Shown one piece after another: positions 17,497 to 26,368 of a stretch of 64,000 bases of DNA. The notes under the pieces are model-generated. The model ran no database searches. It saw only the letters and a list, made by a program, of their open reading frames with translations, and was not told the DNA's origin. This stretch comes from Curvibacter sp. PD_MW3 (GTDB taxonomy: Bacteria; Pseudomonadota; Gammaproteobacteria; Burkholderiales; Burkholderiaceae_C). The stretch covers positions 1-64,000 of the forward strand of contig NSIV01000005.1 of NCBI GenBank assembly GCA_002633085.1, given 5' to 3'. The position numbers and the translations under genes were made by a program. Position 1 is the first letter of the stretch; each line of letters opens with the position of its first letter.

Positions 17497-18495
17497 ATGG
17501 GATACAGCTTCTTGAAGAATGGTCGACTCGACCGGCGCCTCTTGCTCGGCTTGGTCATGGGAAGTGCGCTTTTATCCATCCCGGCAGCCTGGGCGCAGAA
17601 CTTTCCTGCGAAGCCCATCACGATGGTGGTTCCCTTTCCTCCGGGCGGCCCCACTGATCTGGTCGCGCGCGTGCTGGCGCAGAAGATGGCCGAGCAGATG
17701 GGACAGCCCATCGTGATCGACAACAAGCCTGGCGCTAACGGGAACATTGCTGCAGTAGCGGTCAGCAAGGCACCGGCGGACGGTTATACAGTGCTCTACA
17801 ACACCTCTTCGATTACGCTCAGCCCGGCGCTTTACAAGAACCTGAGTTATGACGTGCAGCGCAACCTCGCGCCTGTGGCACTCACTGCGGTGGTACCGCT
17901 GGCTTTGGTTGTCAACGCATCACTCCCTGTTAACAATGTGCGGGAATTCGTTGCCTATGCCAAGGCCAACGCCGGCAAGCTGTCATACGGCTCGGCCGGT
18001 AACGGCAATGTGACGCACCTGGCGGCCTACCAGTTTGCGACCAGCCAGGGTCTCGACGCGACCCACGTGCCCTACCGCGGCAGTGCACCCGCTGACGTGG
18101 ATCTGGTGGCGGGACAGATCCAGTTCATGACCGACACGATCAATTCGGTCATGCCTTTTGTCAAAGACAAGCGCCTGAAACTGCTGGCCGTGACGACTGC
18201 CAAACGGATGTCGTTATTCCCCGATGTGCCCACGCTCGACGAAACGGTCATGCCCGGATTTGAGGCTGGTGCATGGCAGGGAATGATGGTGCCGGCCGGC
18301 ACACCGGCTGCGGTGGTGCAAAAGCTCAACAGTGAAGCCATCAAGGCGCTTCATAGCAGCCAGGTGAAGGAAAAACTCGCTGTGCAGGGTGCCGAGCCGC
18401 TGGGTTCGACACCTGAGGCCTACGGTGCCTACATCAAGCGTGAACTGGCGCGGTGGGCCGCCGTTGTCAAGGCGACTGGCGTCACGCTGGAATAA
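17497..18495 (+). CDS. Bug/TctC-family periplasmic substrate-binding protein
   Basis: Tripartite tricarboxylate transporter binding protein of 332 aa. Signal peptide at residues 1-35 (LLLGLVMGSALLSIPAAWAQ), then FPAKPITMVVPFPPGGPTD, IDNKPGANGNIAAVAV and THVPYRGSAPADVDLVAGQI. AAGGAGA stands 5 bases before the ATG. It captures a carboxylate in the periplasm, probably the acid activated by the neighbouring CoA-transferases. It forms a tandem pair with the next gene; no TctA/TctB membrane genes are present. Confidence 0.88.
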   Translation: MGYSFLKNGRLDRRLLLGLVMGSALLSIPAAWAQNFPAKPITMVVPFPPGGPTDLVARVLAQKMAEQMGQPIVIDNKPGANGNIAAVAVSKAPADGYTVLYNTSSITLSPALYKNLSYDVQRNLAPVALTAVVPLALVVNASLPVNNVREFVAYAKANAGKLSYGSAGNGNVTHLAAYQFATSQGLDATHVPYRGSAPADVDLVAGQIQFMTDTINSVMPFVKDKRLKLLAVTTAKRMSLFPDVPTLDETVMPGFEAGAWQGMMVPAGTPAAVVQKLNSEAIKALHSSQVKEKLAVQGAEPLGSTPEAYGAYIKRELARWAAVVKATGVTLE

Positions 18496-18534
18496 GCCGT
18501 TCACACGTGTTCGTATTCCGACAGGAGACTTCGC

Positions 18535-19521
18535 ATGTCATTTCGCCGTCACATACTGAATAGGCTGGTCACGACCGGCTTGCTCGCCGCATCGGGTCTG
18601 CTGCCTGTCACGCAGGCACTGGCCCAGGAATTTCCATCGCGTCCGATCCGCTTTGTTGTTCCCTTCCCGCCGGGCAGCGGCACAGACACCTCGGCACGCT
18701 ACTTCGCCAGGAAACTGACAGAGATGGTGGGGCAACCTGTCGTCGTGGACAACAAGCCGGGTGCCAATGGTTTCATTGCCGTGCGCGCCGTGCAGAGTGC
18801 ACCGGCGGATGGCTATACCGTATTCATCGGCAGCAACTCGACCTTGGCCGTGAACGTGGCCTTGTTCAAGAGCCTGCCATACGACCCGGTGGCCGATCTG
18901 GCACCGCTGACCATGCTGATGCGCTCGCCGGCCCTGCTGATCGTGCCGGGCAGCGCAGGTCCCCGTACTTTGTCCGATCTTGTGGCTGATGCGCGTGCCA
19001 AGCCCGGGCAGTTGAATTTCGGTGCCGGTTCTGCAGGCTACCAGTTGATGGCCGAGGCGTTCAATGATGCGGCTCGCGTCCAGACCATGCATGTCCCGTT
19101 CAAGGGCGCCAGCGAAGCTGTCACTGCGGTGTCGGCCGGTACCGTGCACTTTGCCTTTGCCGAGATGACGAGCGCCCAGGAGCTGGTCAAGTCCGGCAAG
19201 TTGCGTGCCCTGGCCGTGGCATCGGAGCGGCGTGTGCCCTCGCTGTCCTCCGTGCCGACCGCCACGGAAGCGGGTCTACCCGGATTTACCGCCTATACCT
19301 GGGTGGCAGCCATGGTGCCGGTGAAAACACCCAAGGCGGAGACGGACAAGCTGGCCAGCCTGATGACGGCCATCGAGCGCATGCCGGAAACCCGCGAGTT
19401 CTATGAGCGGATTGGTGCCGAGGTGATGAATGGCGGCCCCGAGGAAATGAGGGCGTTCCAGAACTCCGAAATCCAGTTGTGGAAGCGGATTGCAGCCAAG
19501 GCCAAGGTTGAGCAGCAATGA
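18535..19521 (+). CDS. Bug/TctC-family periplasmic substrate-binding protein
   Basis: Second binding protein of the operon, 328 aa. Signal peptide at residues 1-30 ending QALAQ, then FPSRPIRFVVPFPPGSGTDT, VDNKPGANGFIAVRAV and MHVPFKGASEAVTAVSAGTV. CAGGAGA precedes the ATG. It is clearly a divergent paralogue of the gene before it rather than a recent copy, so it may bind a different carboxylate. Its stop overlaps the next CoA-transferase start (ATGA). Confidence 0.88.
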   Translation: MSFRRHILNRLVTTGLLAASGLLPVTQALAQEFPSRPIRFVVPFPPGSGTDTSARYFARKLTEMVGQPVVVDNKPGANGFIAVRAVQSAPADGYTVFIGSNSTLAVNVALFKSLPYDPVADLAPLTMLMRSPALLIVPGSAGPRTLSDLVADARAKPGQLNFGAGSAGYQLMAEAFNDAARVQTMHVPFKGASEAVTAVSAGTVHFAFAEMTSAQELVKSGKLRALAVASERRVPSLSSVPTATEAGLPGFTAYTWVAAMVPVKTPKAETDKLASLMTAIERMPETREFYERIGAEVMNGGPEEMRAFQNSEIQLWKRIAAKAKVEQQ

Positions 19522-20777
19522 CGGTATCGGGCGGCATGGGGAAAGCGTCGCTTCAAGGCGCACTTTCAAAGATCAGGGTACTGGACCTTTCCCGCGTGCT
19601 GGCCGGCCCTTGGGCGGCGCAGACACTTGGGGATCTTGGTGCCGAGATCATCAAGGTCGAGCGCCCAGGTGCCGGTGATGACACCCGTACCTGGGGCCCT
19701 CCTTTTCTGAAGGGGCGAGATGGCGAGCCAACGCGTGACGCGGCCTATTACCTGTGCACCAACCGCAACAAGAAATCCATTGCCGTTGATCTGGCTTCAC
19801 CTCAGGGCCAGACATTGGTCCGCGAGCTTGCAAACCACTGCGACGTGTTGATCGAAAACTTCAAGGTGGGGAGCCTGAAGCAATACGGCCTGGACTATGA
19901 CACATTGAAACAGTCCAACCCAAGGCTTGTGTATTGCTCGATCACGGGCTTCGGCCAGACGGGGCCTTATGCACACAGGGCGGGGTATGACTTCCTGATC
20001 CAAGGCATGGGCGGCTTGATGAGCATCACCGGCCGGCCTGATGGAGAGCTGGGCGAGGGGCCGATGAAGGTTGGCGTGGCATTGACCGACATACTGACCG
20101 GCCTCTATGCCAGCACCAGCATTCTTGCTGCGCTGCAGGCGCGTGAGGTCACGGGGGAGGGGCAGCACATTGATCTGGCCTTGCTGGATGTGGGGGTGGC
20201 ATGCCTTGCCAACCAGTCCATGAATTACCTCTACAGCGGCGTCGTGCCGCGGCGCATGGGAAATGCACATCCGAACACCGTGCCTTACCAGGATTTCCCG
20301 ACAGCAGATGGCTACATGATTTTGGCTATCGGAAACGACGGTCAGTTCGCGCGCTTTTGCGAAGCAGCCGGTCATGATGAGTTGGTGGGGGATTTGCGGT
20401 TTTCCACCAACACGGCGCGCGTTCAGAACCGCAGCATATTGGTTGAGACCCTGAGAAACATCACGATCCAACGGACCACGCGCGAATGGGTGGCGCTGCT
20501 GGAGGGGGCTGGTGTTCCTTGTGGTCCGATCAACACGATCGCCGACGTGTTTGACGACCCGCAGGTGCAGGCCCGCGGCATGCAGATCCAGATGGATCAT
20601 GCGGCGGCGGACGACATCAAGCTGGTTGCCAGCCCGATCCGGATGTCCGGAACGCCGGTGCAGTACCGCAGCGCACCGCCCTTGCTTGGCGAACATACGC
20701 GCGAAGTACTTGCGGACGTTTTGAAGATGCCAGAAGAAACCATGAATGAGCTATTTGAACAAGGGGTGTTGGGATGA
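19518..20777 (+). CDS. Family III CoA-transferase (CaiB/BaiF)
   Basis: Second CoA-transferase of the operon, 419 aa. Motifs are IRVLDLSRVLAGPWAAQTLG, DLGAEIIKVERPGAGDDTR, CTNRNKKSIAVDL, CDVLIENFKVGSLKQYGLD and YCSITGFGQTGPYAHRAGYD, with GEGQHIDLALLDV later. It is nearer to the succinyl-CoA:dicarboxylate CoA-transferase type than the first one. The first residues before LQGALSKIRVLD could be non-native; a later start is possible. It overlaps both neighbours by ATGA junctions. Confidence 0.88.
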   Translation: MTVSGGMGKASLQGALSKIRVLDLSRVLAGPWAAQTLGDLGAEIIKVERPGAGDDTRTWGPPFLKGRDGEPTRDAAYYLCTNRNKKSIAVDLASPQGQTLVRELANHCDVLIENFKVGSLKQYGLDYDTLKQSNPRLVYCSITGFGQTGPYAHRAGYDFLIQGMGGLMSITGRPDGELGEGPMKVGVALTDILTGLYASTSILAALQAREVTGEGQHIDLALLDVGVACLANQSMNYLYSGVVPRRMGNAHPNTVPYQDFPTADGYMILAIGNDGQFARFCEAAGHDELVGDLRFSTNTARVQNRSILVETLRNITIQRTTREWVALLEGAGVPCGPINTIADVFDDPQVQARGMQIQMDHAAADDIKLVASPIRMSGTPVQYRSAPPLLGEHTREVLADVLKMPEETMNELFEQGVLG

Positions 20778-21928
20778 GTCAGCTTGATTCGCTGGATCCG
20801 AAGGCGATACCGGTTGAAGACGAAGCCTTGCGCAGCGAGGTGAGGGCTTTCCTGAGCGAGGCCATGCGTCAGGTGCCGGCCCATGTACGCGCCAGATCCT
20901 GGTCCGGCTACAACCCGGCATTCAGCCGTGAGTTGGGACGTCGCGGCTGGCTGGGCATGACCTTGCCCAAGGCATACGGTGGCGGGGGGCGTAGCGCGTA
21001 TGCGCGTTATGTGCTTGTCGAGGAATTCCTCAACTTCGGAGCCCCTGTGGGATCCCACTGGATCGCAGATCGGCAAAGTGGGCCGCTGATCCTCAAGTAC
21101 GGCACAGAGGCTCAAAAGCAGTTCTATCTGCCTCCGATCTGCCGGGGCGAGTCCTACTTCTGCATCGGCATGAGCGAGCCAGGCTCCGGTTCTGATCTAG
21201 CCAGTGTTCGTTCGCGCGCGGTGAAGAATGATCGCGGTTGGCTTCTCAACGGGCAGAAGATTTGGACGACCAATGCGCAGCACTGTCATTACATGATCGC
21301 CCTGGTGCGTACCAGCGGTGAGCCGCAGGACCGGCACAAGGGGCTGTCGCAGGTGATTGTGGACCTGTCATTGCCTGGCGTGACGGTTCGCCCGATCACC
21401 GACTTGTCCGGCGACAGCCATTTCTGCGAAGTATTCTTTGACAACGTACAGCTGGCCGAAGACGCCCTGATTGGCGCGGAAGGCATGGGGTGGGAGCAGG
21501 TGACGGCTGAGCTGGCCTTCGAACGCAGCGGACCGGAACGGCTCTACTCGAGCATTGTGCTGTTCGACGAATGGCTGGCCTATGTGCGTACGCCGGCTGG
21601 GCGGACGCCGCAGGCCCAGCGTCTGGCCGGCAAGATCATCAGTCAACTCGCGCCGTTGCGTGCCATGTCCATCTCGATCACAGAGAAGCTGACCCGCGGT
21701 GAGAGTCCAGTCGTGGAGGCGGCGCTTGTCAAGGACCTGGGCACCGGTGTGGAGCAACTGATCCCAGCGCTTATTGCCGATGACCTGTTTTCCCGCGAGG
21801 CAGATGTTCCGCTGGAGCTGCTCAATACGCTTAATTACGTGACGCAGGTTGCCCCCAGTTTCTCGTTACGGGGAGGGACCCGCGACATCCTGCGCGGCAT
21901 GATCGCGCGTGGTTTGGGCCTGCGCTGA
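20774..21928 (+). CDS. Acyl-CoA dehydrogenase
   Basis: FAD-dependent acyl-CoA dehydrogenase of 384 aa. Motifs are WLGMTLPKAYGGGG, YFCIGMSEPGSGSDLASVRS and GWLLNGQKIWTTNAQHCHYM in the N-terminal and middle domains, then PSFSLRGGTRDILRGMIARG at the C-terminus, where the FAD-contacting arginine segment normally lies. It would introduce a 2,3 double bond into an acyl-CoA and hand electrons to ETF. It is paired with the next, shorter acyl-CoA dehydrogenase, which often form a heteromeric enzyme in steroid- or alicyclic-acid pathways. Confidence 0.88.
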   Translation: MSQLDSLDPKAIPVEDEALRSEVRAFLSEAMRQVPAHVRARSWSGYNPAFSRELGRRGWLGMTLPKAYGGGGRSAYARYVLVEEFLNFGAPVGSHWIADRQSGPLILKYGTEAQKQFYLPPICRGESYFCIGMSEPGSGSDLASVRSRAVKNDRGWLLNGQKIWTTNAQHCHYMIALVRTSGEPQDRHKGLSQVIVDLSLPGVTVRPITDLSGDSHFCEVFFDNVQLAEDALIGAEGMGWEQVTAELAFERSGPERLYSSIVLFDEWLAYVRTPAGRTPQAQRLAGKIISQLAPLRAMSISITEKLTRGESPVVEAALVKDLGTGVEQLIPALIADDLFSREADVPLELLNTLNYVTQVAPSFSLRGGTRDILRGMIARGLGLR

Positions 21929-21943
21929 ACAGAGGGAAAAACA

Positions 21944-22948
21944 ATGGATGATCTTTTTTCTGACGCGGTGCGTCAGTTGCTGGCTGACCAGTGCACACCT
22001 CAGGTGGTACGGTCGATAGAAGCCGGCGCATCACCTGCGGACTTGTGGAGCCACCTTGAAGAAGCGGGTTTTCTTGACGCGCTGGTGCCGGAGTCGCTTG
22101 ATGGCGCGGGACTTTCCTTGCGTGATGTCTATCCCGTTCTGGAACTGTGCGGTACCTATGCGGTGCCGGTACCCTTTGGTGAAACCTTGCTAGCCCGTGC
22201 CTTGGTCGCCGAATCCGGCACCAAGGCCCCAAGAGGCCCCATCAGCTTTGGGGATGGACGAATCGACGCAGAAGGGGGCTTGCGTTGCAGTGCAGTGCAC
22301 AGCGGCAAGGTCTGCGACTGGGTGTTGGTCAGCCATGAGGGGGAGTGCCGTCTTCTGCCTGTGGCCTCAGCCCGCATGACGGCGGATGCATTTTGTCTGG
22401 ACGCCACCTTGATATGGCCCTTGCAGGTCTGGAAAGAAGCGATGCAAGTTCCTGTCAAGGTCGAGTTGAGAGATGTCCAGGCAGCTCTTTACGCCGCCAT
22501 GACGGCCGGTGCCTTGATGCATGTCTTCAACAGCACATTGCAATACGCCAACGACAGGCAGCAGTTTGGCAAGCCGATCGGCAAATTCCAGGCAATTCAG
22601 CATCAACTCAGCGTGATGTCGGAGCACGCCTTTGCGGCACGGATGGCAGCACAACTGGGTCTGAGCGCTGAGAGCTTGAACATCGACCGATTGCGTGTAG
22701 CGATTGCCAAGGCACGCACCAGCGAGGCAGCACTTGAGGTGGCTGCGCTCAGCCATTCCATTCATGGCGCCATTGGCTTCACGGCCGAGTTTGACCTGCA
22801 ACTCTTTACCCGAAGGCTTCATCTATGGCGCCAGGCTGCGGGGTCCGAGTCGTACTGGCACGACGTTGTCGGCGCGGCCTTGCTCGACGGCGCGTCAGAC
22901 ATGTCGCTGAATCTGATCCGAACGGCCACGGACATGGCCATCCCTTGA
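21944..22948 (+). CDS. Acyl-CoA dehydrogenase, second subunit type
   Basis: Shorter acyl-CoA dehydrogenase family protein of 334 aa. The N-terminal domain resembles its partner (LEEAGFLDALVPESLDGAGL), but the middle beta domain is reduced and the canonical substrate-binding MSEPGSGS segment is missing. The C-terminal part keeps YANDRQQFGKPIGKFQAIQH and IHGAIGFTAEFDLQLFTRRL. Such partners form an alpha2beta2 complex with the full-length subunit. It follows that gene by 15 bases with the ribosome site AGAGGGA. Confidence 0.85.
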   Translation: MDDLFSDAVRQLLADQCTPQVVRSIEAGASPADLWSHLEEAGFLDALVPESLDGAGLSLRDVYPVLELCGTYAVPVPFGETLLARALVAESGTKAPRGPISFGDGRIDAEGGLRCSAVHSGKVCDWVLVSHEGECRLLPVASARMTADAFCLDATLIWPLQVWKEAMQVPVKVELRDVQAALYAAMTAGALMHVFNSTLQYANDRQQFGKPIGKFQAIQHQLSVMSEHAFAARMAAQLGLSAESLNIDRLRVAIAKARTSEAALEVAALSHSIHGAIGFTAEFDLQLFTRRLHLWRQAAGSESYWHDVVGAALLDGASDMSLNLIRTATDMAIP

Positions 22949-22971
22949 TCCTGTCTAAACAGAACGAACCA

Positions 22972-23766
22972 ATGACAACATTTTTGAAAAGCACGCGTGA
23001 AGGATCGATTCTCACGCTCACCATGAGCCAGCCTGAGACGCGCAATGCACTGACTGGCAACACGGCAGTCGAGGAGTTTGTTCAAGCTTGCGACGCTGTC
23101 CGCCAGGATGCCTCCATTCGGGTGGTGGTTCTTACCGCGGAAGGCCCGGTTTTCAGCTCCGGAGGCAATGTCAAGGACATGCTGCGATATCAGACCGAGA
23201 AGCTGCTGCCCGATACGATTCGCGCTGAATACCGCAATGGTATTCAGCGCTTGCCAAAGGCACTCTACAACCTGGATGTTCCCATCATTGCGGCGATCAA
23301 TGGCCCAGCCATCGGCGCGGGGCTGGATCTGACATGCATGTGCGATATCCGCATTGCATCGGAGAAGGCCACTTTTGCAGAGAGCTTCGTCAAGGTCGGC
23401 ATCGTTCCGGGAGATGGGGGTGCCTGGCTGTTGCCCCGTGCGGTGGGGATGTCCAAAGCCTCGGAAATGGCCTTCATCGGCGAAGCCTTGAATGCCGAAC
23501 AAGCCCTTGCCTGTGGGCTGGTATCCCGTGTCGTGGCACATGAGGCCTTGCTCGATGAAGCCATGATGCTGGCCAGGAAGATCGCGGCCAATCCAGGCAG
23601 TGTCCTGCGCATGACCAAACGCCTGCTGCGCGAAGGAGAGCGCAGCTCACTGGAATCCCTGCTGGAGCTGTCGGCGGGTTACCAGGCCATCGCGCACATG
23701 ACCTCCGATCACCATGAGGCAGTGAACGCTTTCGTGGAAAAGAGGGCGCCTAAATTTTCCACTTGA
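22972..23766 (+). CDS. Enoyl-CoA hydratase/isomerase (crotonase family)
   Basis: Crotonase-family protein of 264 aa starting MTTFLKSTREGSILTLTMSQ, with the family blocks VLTAEGPVFSSGGNVKDM, INGPAIGAGLDLTCMCDIRI and FVKVGIVPGDGGAWLLPRAV. The segment GPAIGAGLDL supplies the oxyanion hole. Glu is not present at the first classic catalytic position, where GAGLDLTCMC lies; the second position (VGIVPGDG) reads Gly-Asp. It would hydrate the enoyl-CoA made by the two dehydrogenases. An open frame extends upstream to 22825 through the previous gene; I start at the ATG at 22972 for homology. Last gene of the operon. Confidence 0.86.
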   Translation: MTTFLKSTREGSILTLTMSQPETRNALTGNTAVEEFVQACDAVRQDASIRVVVLTAEGPVFSSGGNVKDMLRYQTEKLLPDTIRAEYRNGIQRLPKALYNLDVPIIAAINGPAIGAGLDLTCMCDIRIASEKATFAESFVKVGIVPGDGGAWLLPRAVGMSKASEMAFIGEALNAEQALACGLVSRVVAHEALLDEAMMLARKIAANPGSVLRMTKRLLREGERSSLESLLELSAGYQAIAHMTSDHHEAVNAFVEKRAPKFST

Positions 23767-23820
23767 AAACTACAGCGCCGCAACCAATTCCGGTACCACT
23801 GTGAAGAGATCAGCGCCCAG

Positions 23821-23840
23821 GCGTAAAGTCGTAAAAACGC
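23821..23840 (-). repeat. Junction motif copy 2 (inverted)
   Basis: GCGTAAAGTCGTAAAAACGC lies in the 158-base convergent gap 23767-23924. Its core TAAAGTCGTAA is the exact complement of the TTACGACTTTA core at 36762 and 60653. It is flanked by GCGT and ACGC, forming a short inverted repeat. Nothing else is seen in this gap. Confidence 0.4.
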
Positions 23841-23924
23841 TTGGAAGTGTGATTCTCGGAGCCCCCTGCAAGGCAGCTCACGGCCAGAAGAGATCTCTCG
23901 CTGTTCACTACTAGCAGTCAACTC

Positions 23925-24752
23925 TTAACGCTCAATAGGTCGACTGTTATCCGTGATCCACTCCGACCATGACCCAGGGTAAAGCTGTGCAGACAATCCT
24001 GCTTGAGCGAATGCATAAACGAGCAGGGCAGCGGAAACGCCTCCCCCGCAGTACGCGGCAACCGGCACCCCTTTCTCTACCCCAAGTGACTTGGCGAGAG
24101 CCCGAATTTCGTTGGCAGGCTTCAGGCTCCCTTGGGCATCCAGAACCATGCTGGCCGGCAGGCTCTTCGCACCAGGAATATGCCCACTGGCCGGATTGAG
24201 GGGGTCAGAGTATGCAGACGCCAACCGGGCATCGAGCAACACACCCGAGCGGGAAAAATCCAGGATTTCATCAACACCAAGCGACGGAAGCCTGCCTTCC
24301 TGAACCTGCAAGGCTCCAGAAGATGGGGGACTGACCGCCTCGGTGACGACGGGCAGCCCGCGGGACTTCCATGCGTTCAGACCGCCATCTAGGATCTGGA
24401 CGTGTTTCAAGCCTGCCCAGCGCAGAACCCACCAAGCGCGAGCCGCTGGTGCACCGTTTGTGTCGTCATACACCACCACACGCGAATTTTCATGCAAGCC
24501 CCAATGGCGTGCATGCTTCTGAAAGTCAGATGCCACAGGCAGGGGGCTATTACCCTTGCCGCTGATATTCGGGTTTGACAACTGGGTTGGAAGATCGACA
24601 TAGATCGCCCCTGGCAGGTGAGCCGACAGGTAGCGATCGAATCCATCAGATTTTCCAGGTGTGTACCGCACATCCAGCAGAACGACAGGATCGCCGCGCT
24701 CAATGGATTGATGAAGTTCAACTGCGCTGATGGGGGGTAATTCTTTGGACAT
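23925..24752 (-). CDS. Sulfurtransferase (rhodanese / mercaptopyruvate type)
   Basis: Two-domain rhodanese of 275 aa. The inactive N-terminal domain contains VVLLDVRYTPGK and HLPGAIYVDLPTQLS. The C-terminal domain has GVLLDARLASAYSDP, GHIPGAKSLPA and the active-site loop AYCGGGVSAAL with its catalytic Cys. It would transfer sulfane sulfur to thiophilic acceptors such as cyanide or a protein. It is the last gene of the operon starting at 31819 and follows the ABC ATPase by 8 bases. Its presence beside two Ssu/Tau-type importers and a TauD-like oxygenase points to sulfur handling. Confidence 0.85.
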   Translation of the reverse strand: MSKELPPISAVELHQSIERGDPVVLLDVRYTPGKSDGFDRYLSAHLPGAIYVDLPTQLSNPNISGKGNSPLPVASDFQKHARHWGLHENSRVVVYDDTNGAPAARAWWVLRWAGLKHVQILDGGLNAWKSRGLPVVTEAVSPPSSGALQVQEGRLPSLGVDEILDFSRSGVLLDARLASAYSDPLNPASGHIPGAKSLPASMVLDAQGSLKPANEIRALAKSLGVEKGVPVAAYCGGGVSAALLVYAFAQAGLSAQLYPGSWSEWITDNSRPIER

Positions 24753-24760
24753 ACGACAAC

Positions 24761-25567
24761 TTAAATAGCCAGGGAGAGATTTCTATGATCGGATACGGCA
24801 GTCAGATTCAGTGCTCTGAACAATGACTCTCTGACCGCATTGAATTGAGCCGAGGTACGAATGCGGGGGTGGGTCGTCGAATTGACAATCACCTGTTTGA
24901 TCCGCCCGGGATTTGCATCGAGCACGACGATCCTGTCAGACAGGAATACCGCTTCCTCAATATCATGGGTAACCAACAGCATGGTGATGCCGGTGCTGGC
25001 CCATATCGATGCGAGTTCGGTTTGCAGTCGGATCTTGGTGAAGGCATCAAGGGCGCTGAATGGCTCGTCGAGCAATAACAGCGCCGGGGATCCCATCAAT
25101 GTGCGAGCAATTGACACGCGCTGCGCCATGCCGCCGGAAAGCTGTTGGGGAAAGGCTTCGGCAAACTCTGTCAGGCCCACGCGAGTGAGTTGGGCATCCA
25201 CCAGCGCCCGAAGCTCACCTGATCCCAGCTTCGCGTTGTACGCTCCCAGTTCAATGTTCCGTCGAACAGTCAACCAGGGAAACAGACGATGCTCTTGGAA
25301 CAGCATGCCTCGCGCACGCCCTGGCCCAGATATCGTCCCTTGCTCGTCCTCGATCACGCCGTCAAACTCTGGCTCCACACCTGCAATCAGGCGAAGAAGC
25401 GTCGATTTCCCACAACCGCTGGGGCCCACAATGCTGACAAACTCTCCTTTTTGAACGACCAGATTGATGTCCTGCAAGACTGTCTTGCGCTGTCGATTCA
25501 AGGGGAAGGATTTGCTCACCCCTTCTAGCTTGAGCGCCGCATTCTTCTCCTGTGCTGATTTCTTCAC
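24761..25567 (-). CDS. ABC transporter ATP-binding protein (NitT/TauT/Ssu type), importer 2
   Basis: ATPase subunit of 268 aa with Walker A GPSGCGKST, Q-loop LFQEHRLFPWLT, signature LSGGMAQR, Walker B LLLDEPFSALD and the switch region VTHDIEEA. The sequence belongs to the SsuB/TauB/NrtD group. Translation starts at GTG (25567) with GGGAG 8 bases upstream; no suitable ATG lies before the conserved LEGVSKSF. It powers the permease encoded immediately upstream. Confidence 0.88.
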   Translation of the reverse strand: MKKSAQEKNAALKLEGVSKSFPLNRQRKTVLQDINLVVQKGEFVSIVGPSGCGKSTLLRLIAGVEPEFDGVIEDEQGTISGPGRARGMLFQEHRLFPWLTVRRNIELGAYNAKLGSGELRALVDAQLTRVGLTEFAEAFPQQLSGGMAQRVSIARTLMGSPALLLLDEPFSALDAFTKIRLQTELASIWASTGITMLLVTHDIEEAVFLSDRIVVLDANPGRIKQVIVNSTTHPRIRTSAQFNAVRESLFRALNLTAVSDHRNLSLAI

Positions 25568-25582
25568 CTTGTCTTCTCCCTC

Positions 25583-26368
25583 TCAGACTTGGGCGCGGCG
25601 CTGCCATCGCAGGAAATGCGCTTCCAGGCGCCCCAGCACTGTGTATTCGATAAGCGCCATGACGGTCGCAAAGCTCAAGGTCCACGCCAGCACCCCTGCC
25701 ACGTTCTGAGCCCCGAACTCACTGTTCAGGCGAAAGCCGATGCCGCTCGAAAGGCCAAACATCTCAACCAGCACGATCACCTTCCAGGCCAGTGACAGGC
25801 CCAAACGCAAACCGCTCAGCAACGCTGCCACCAGACCCGGCAGCCACAGGTATCGCAGGCGCGCAGAAACCGGCAATTGCAGGATGGCGCTGACTTCCAG
25901 TAGCTCTTGGTTGATGGAGCGAACACCCTGAATCAGGTTCAGTGCAATGGCCGGCGTGATGGACAGGGCCACCGCAACAGCGGCCCCGTGCAGCCCGATG
26001 CCAAACCAGATCACGCACAACACCGCCCACACCAAGCCCGGCACTGTCAGGCCGATGATCAAGGCAGGCTCAAAGAACTGGGCTGCAGCTGCCTTGCGTC
26101 CCATTGCCAACGCAAGAATGAACGCCAGCGAGACCGCCAGCAGCAACCCCAAGCCGACACGCTGGAGGGTGGCGAGCATGTCCTTAAGGAAAATCCCGCT
26201 GTTCAAGATGGACTGGACTTCGTTGACAACCGCCTGCAAGTTCGGGATCAGGGGGCTGCGCAAATGAACGGCCATCGCCTGCCAGCATGCAATTGAAAGC
26301 ACCAGAAAGGCGATCGGGAGGACAACCGGGGATAGTCGCTGCCACTCCGGAAATCGAAGCGCATTCAT
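25583..26368 (-). CDS. ABC transporter permease (NitT/TauT/Ssu type), importer 2
   Basis: Membrane permease of 261 aa with about six predicted transmembrane helices, starting with PVVLPIAFLVLSIACWQAMA. It has the EAA-type region near SINQELLEVSAILQLPVSARLRYLWLP and the family tail LAWKVIVLVEMFGLSSGIGF. I chose the ATG at 26368, which overlaps the stop of the binding-protein gene (ATGA). The open frame continues to 26482, but that extension covers the binding protein's C-terminus. It pairs with the ATPase at 24761-25567. Confidence 0.85.
   Translation of the reverse strand: MNALRFPEWQRLSPVVLPIAFLVLSIACWQAMAVHLRSPLIPNLQAVVNEVQSILNSGIFLKDMLATLQRVGLGLLLAVSLAFILALAMGRKAAAAQFFEPALIIGLTVPGLVWAVLCVIWFGIGLHGAAVAVALSITPAIALNLIQGVRSINQELLEVSAILQLPVSARLRYLWLPGLVAALLSGLRLGLSLAWKVIVLVEMFGLSSGIGFRLNSEFGAQNVAGVLAWTLSFATVMALIEYTVLGRLEAHFLRWQRRAQV

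Noticed and set aside
19797..20696. 299-aa minus-strand frame opposite the second CoA-transferase
   Set aside because: Composition is rich in His/Arg/Gln with no domain, typical of antisense frames in GC-rich DNA.
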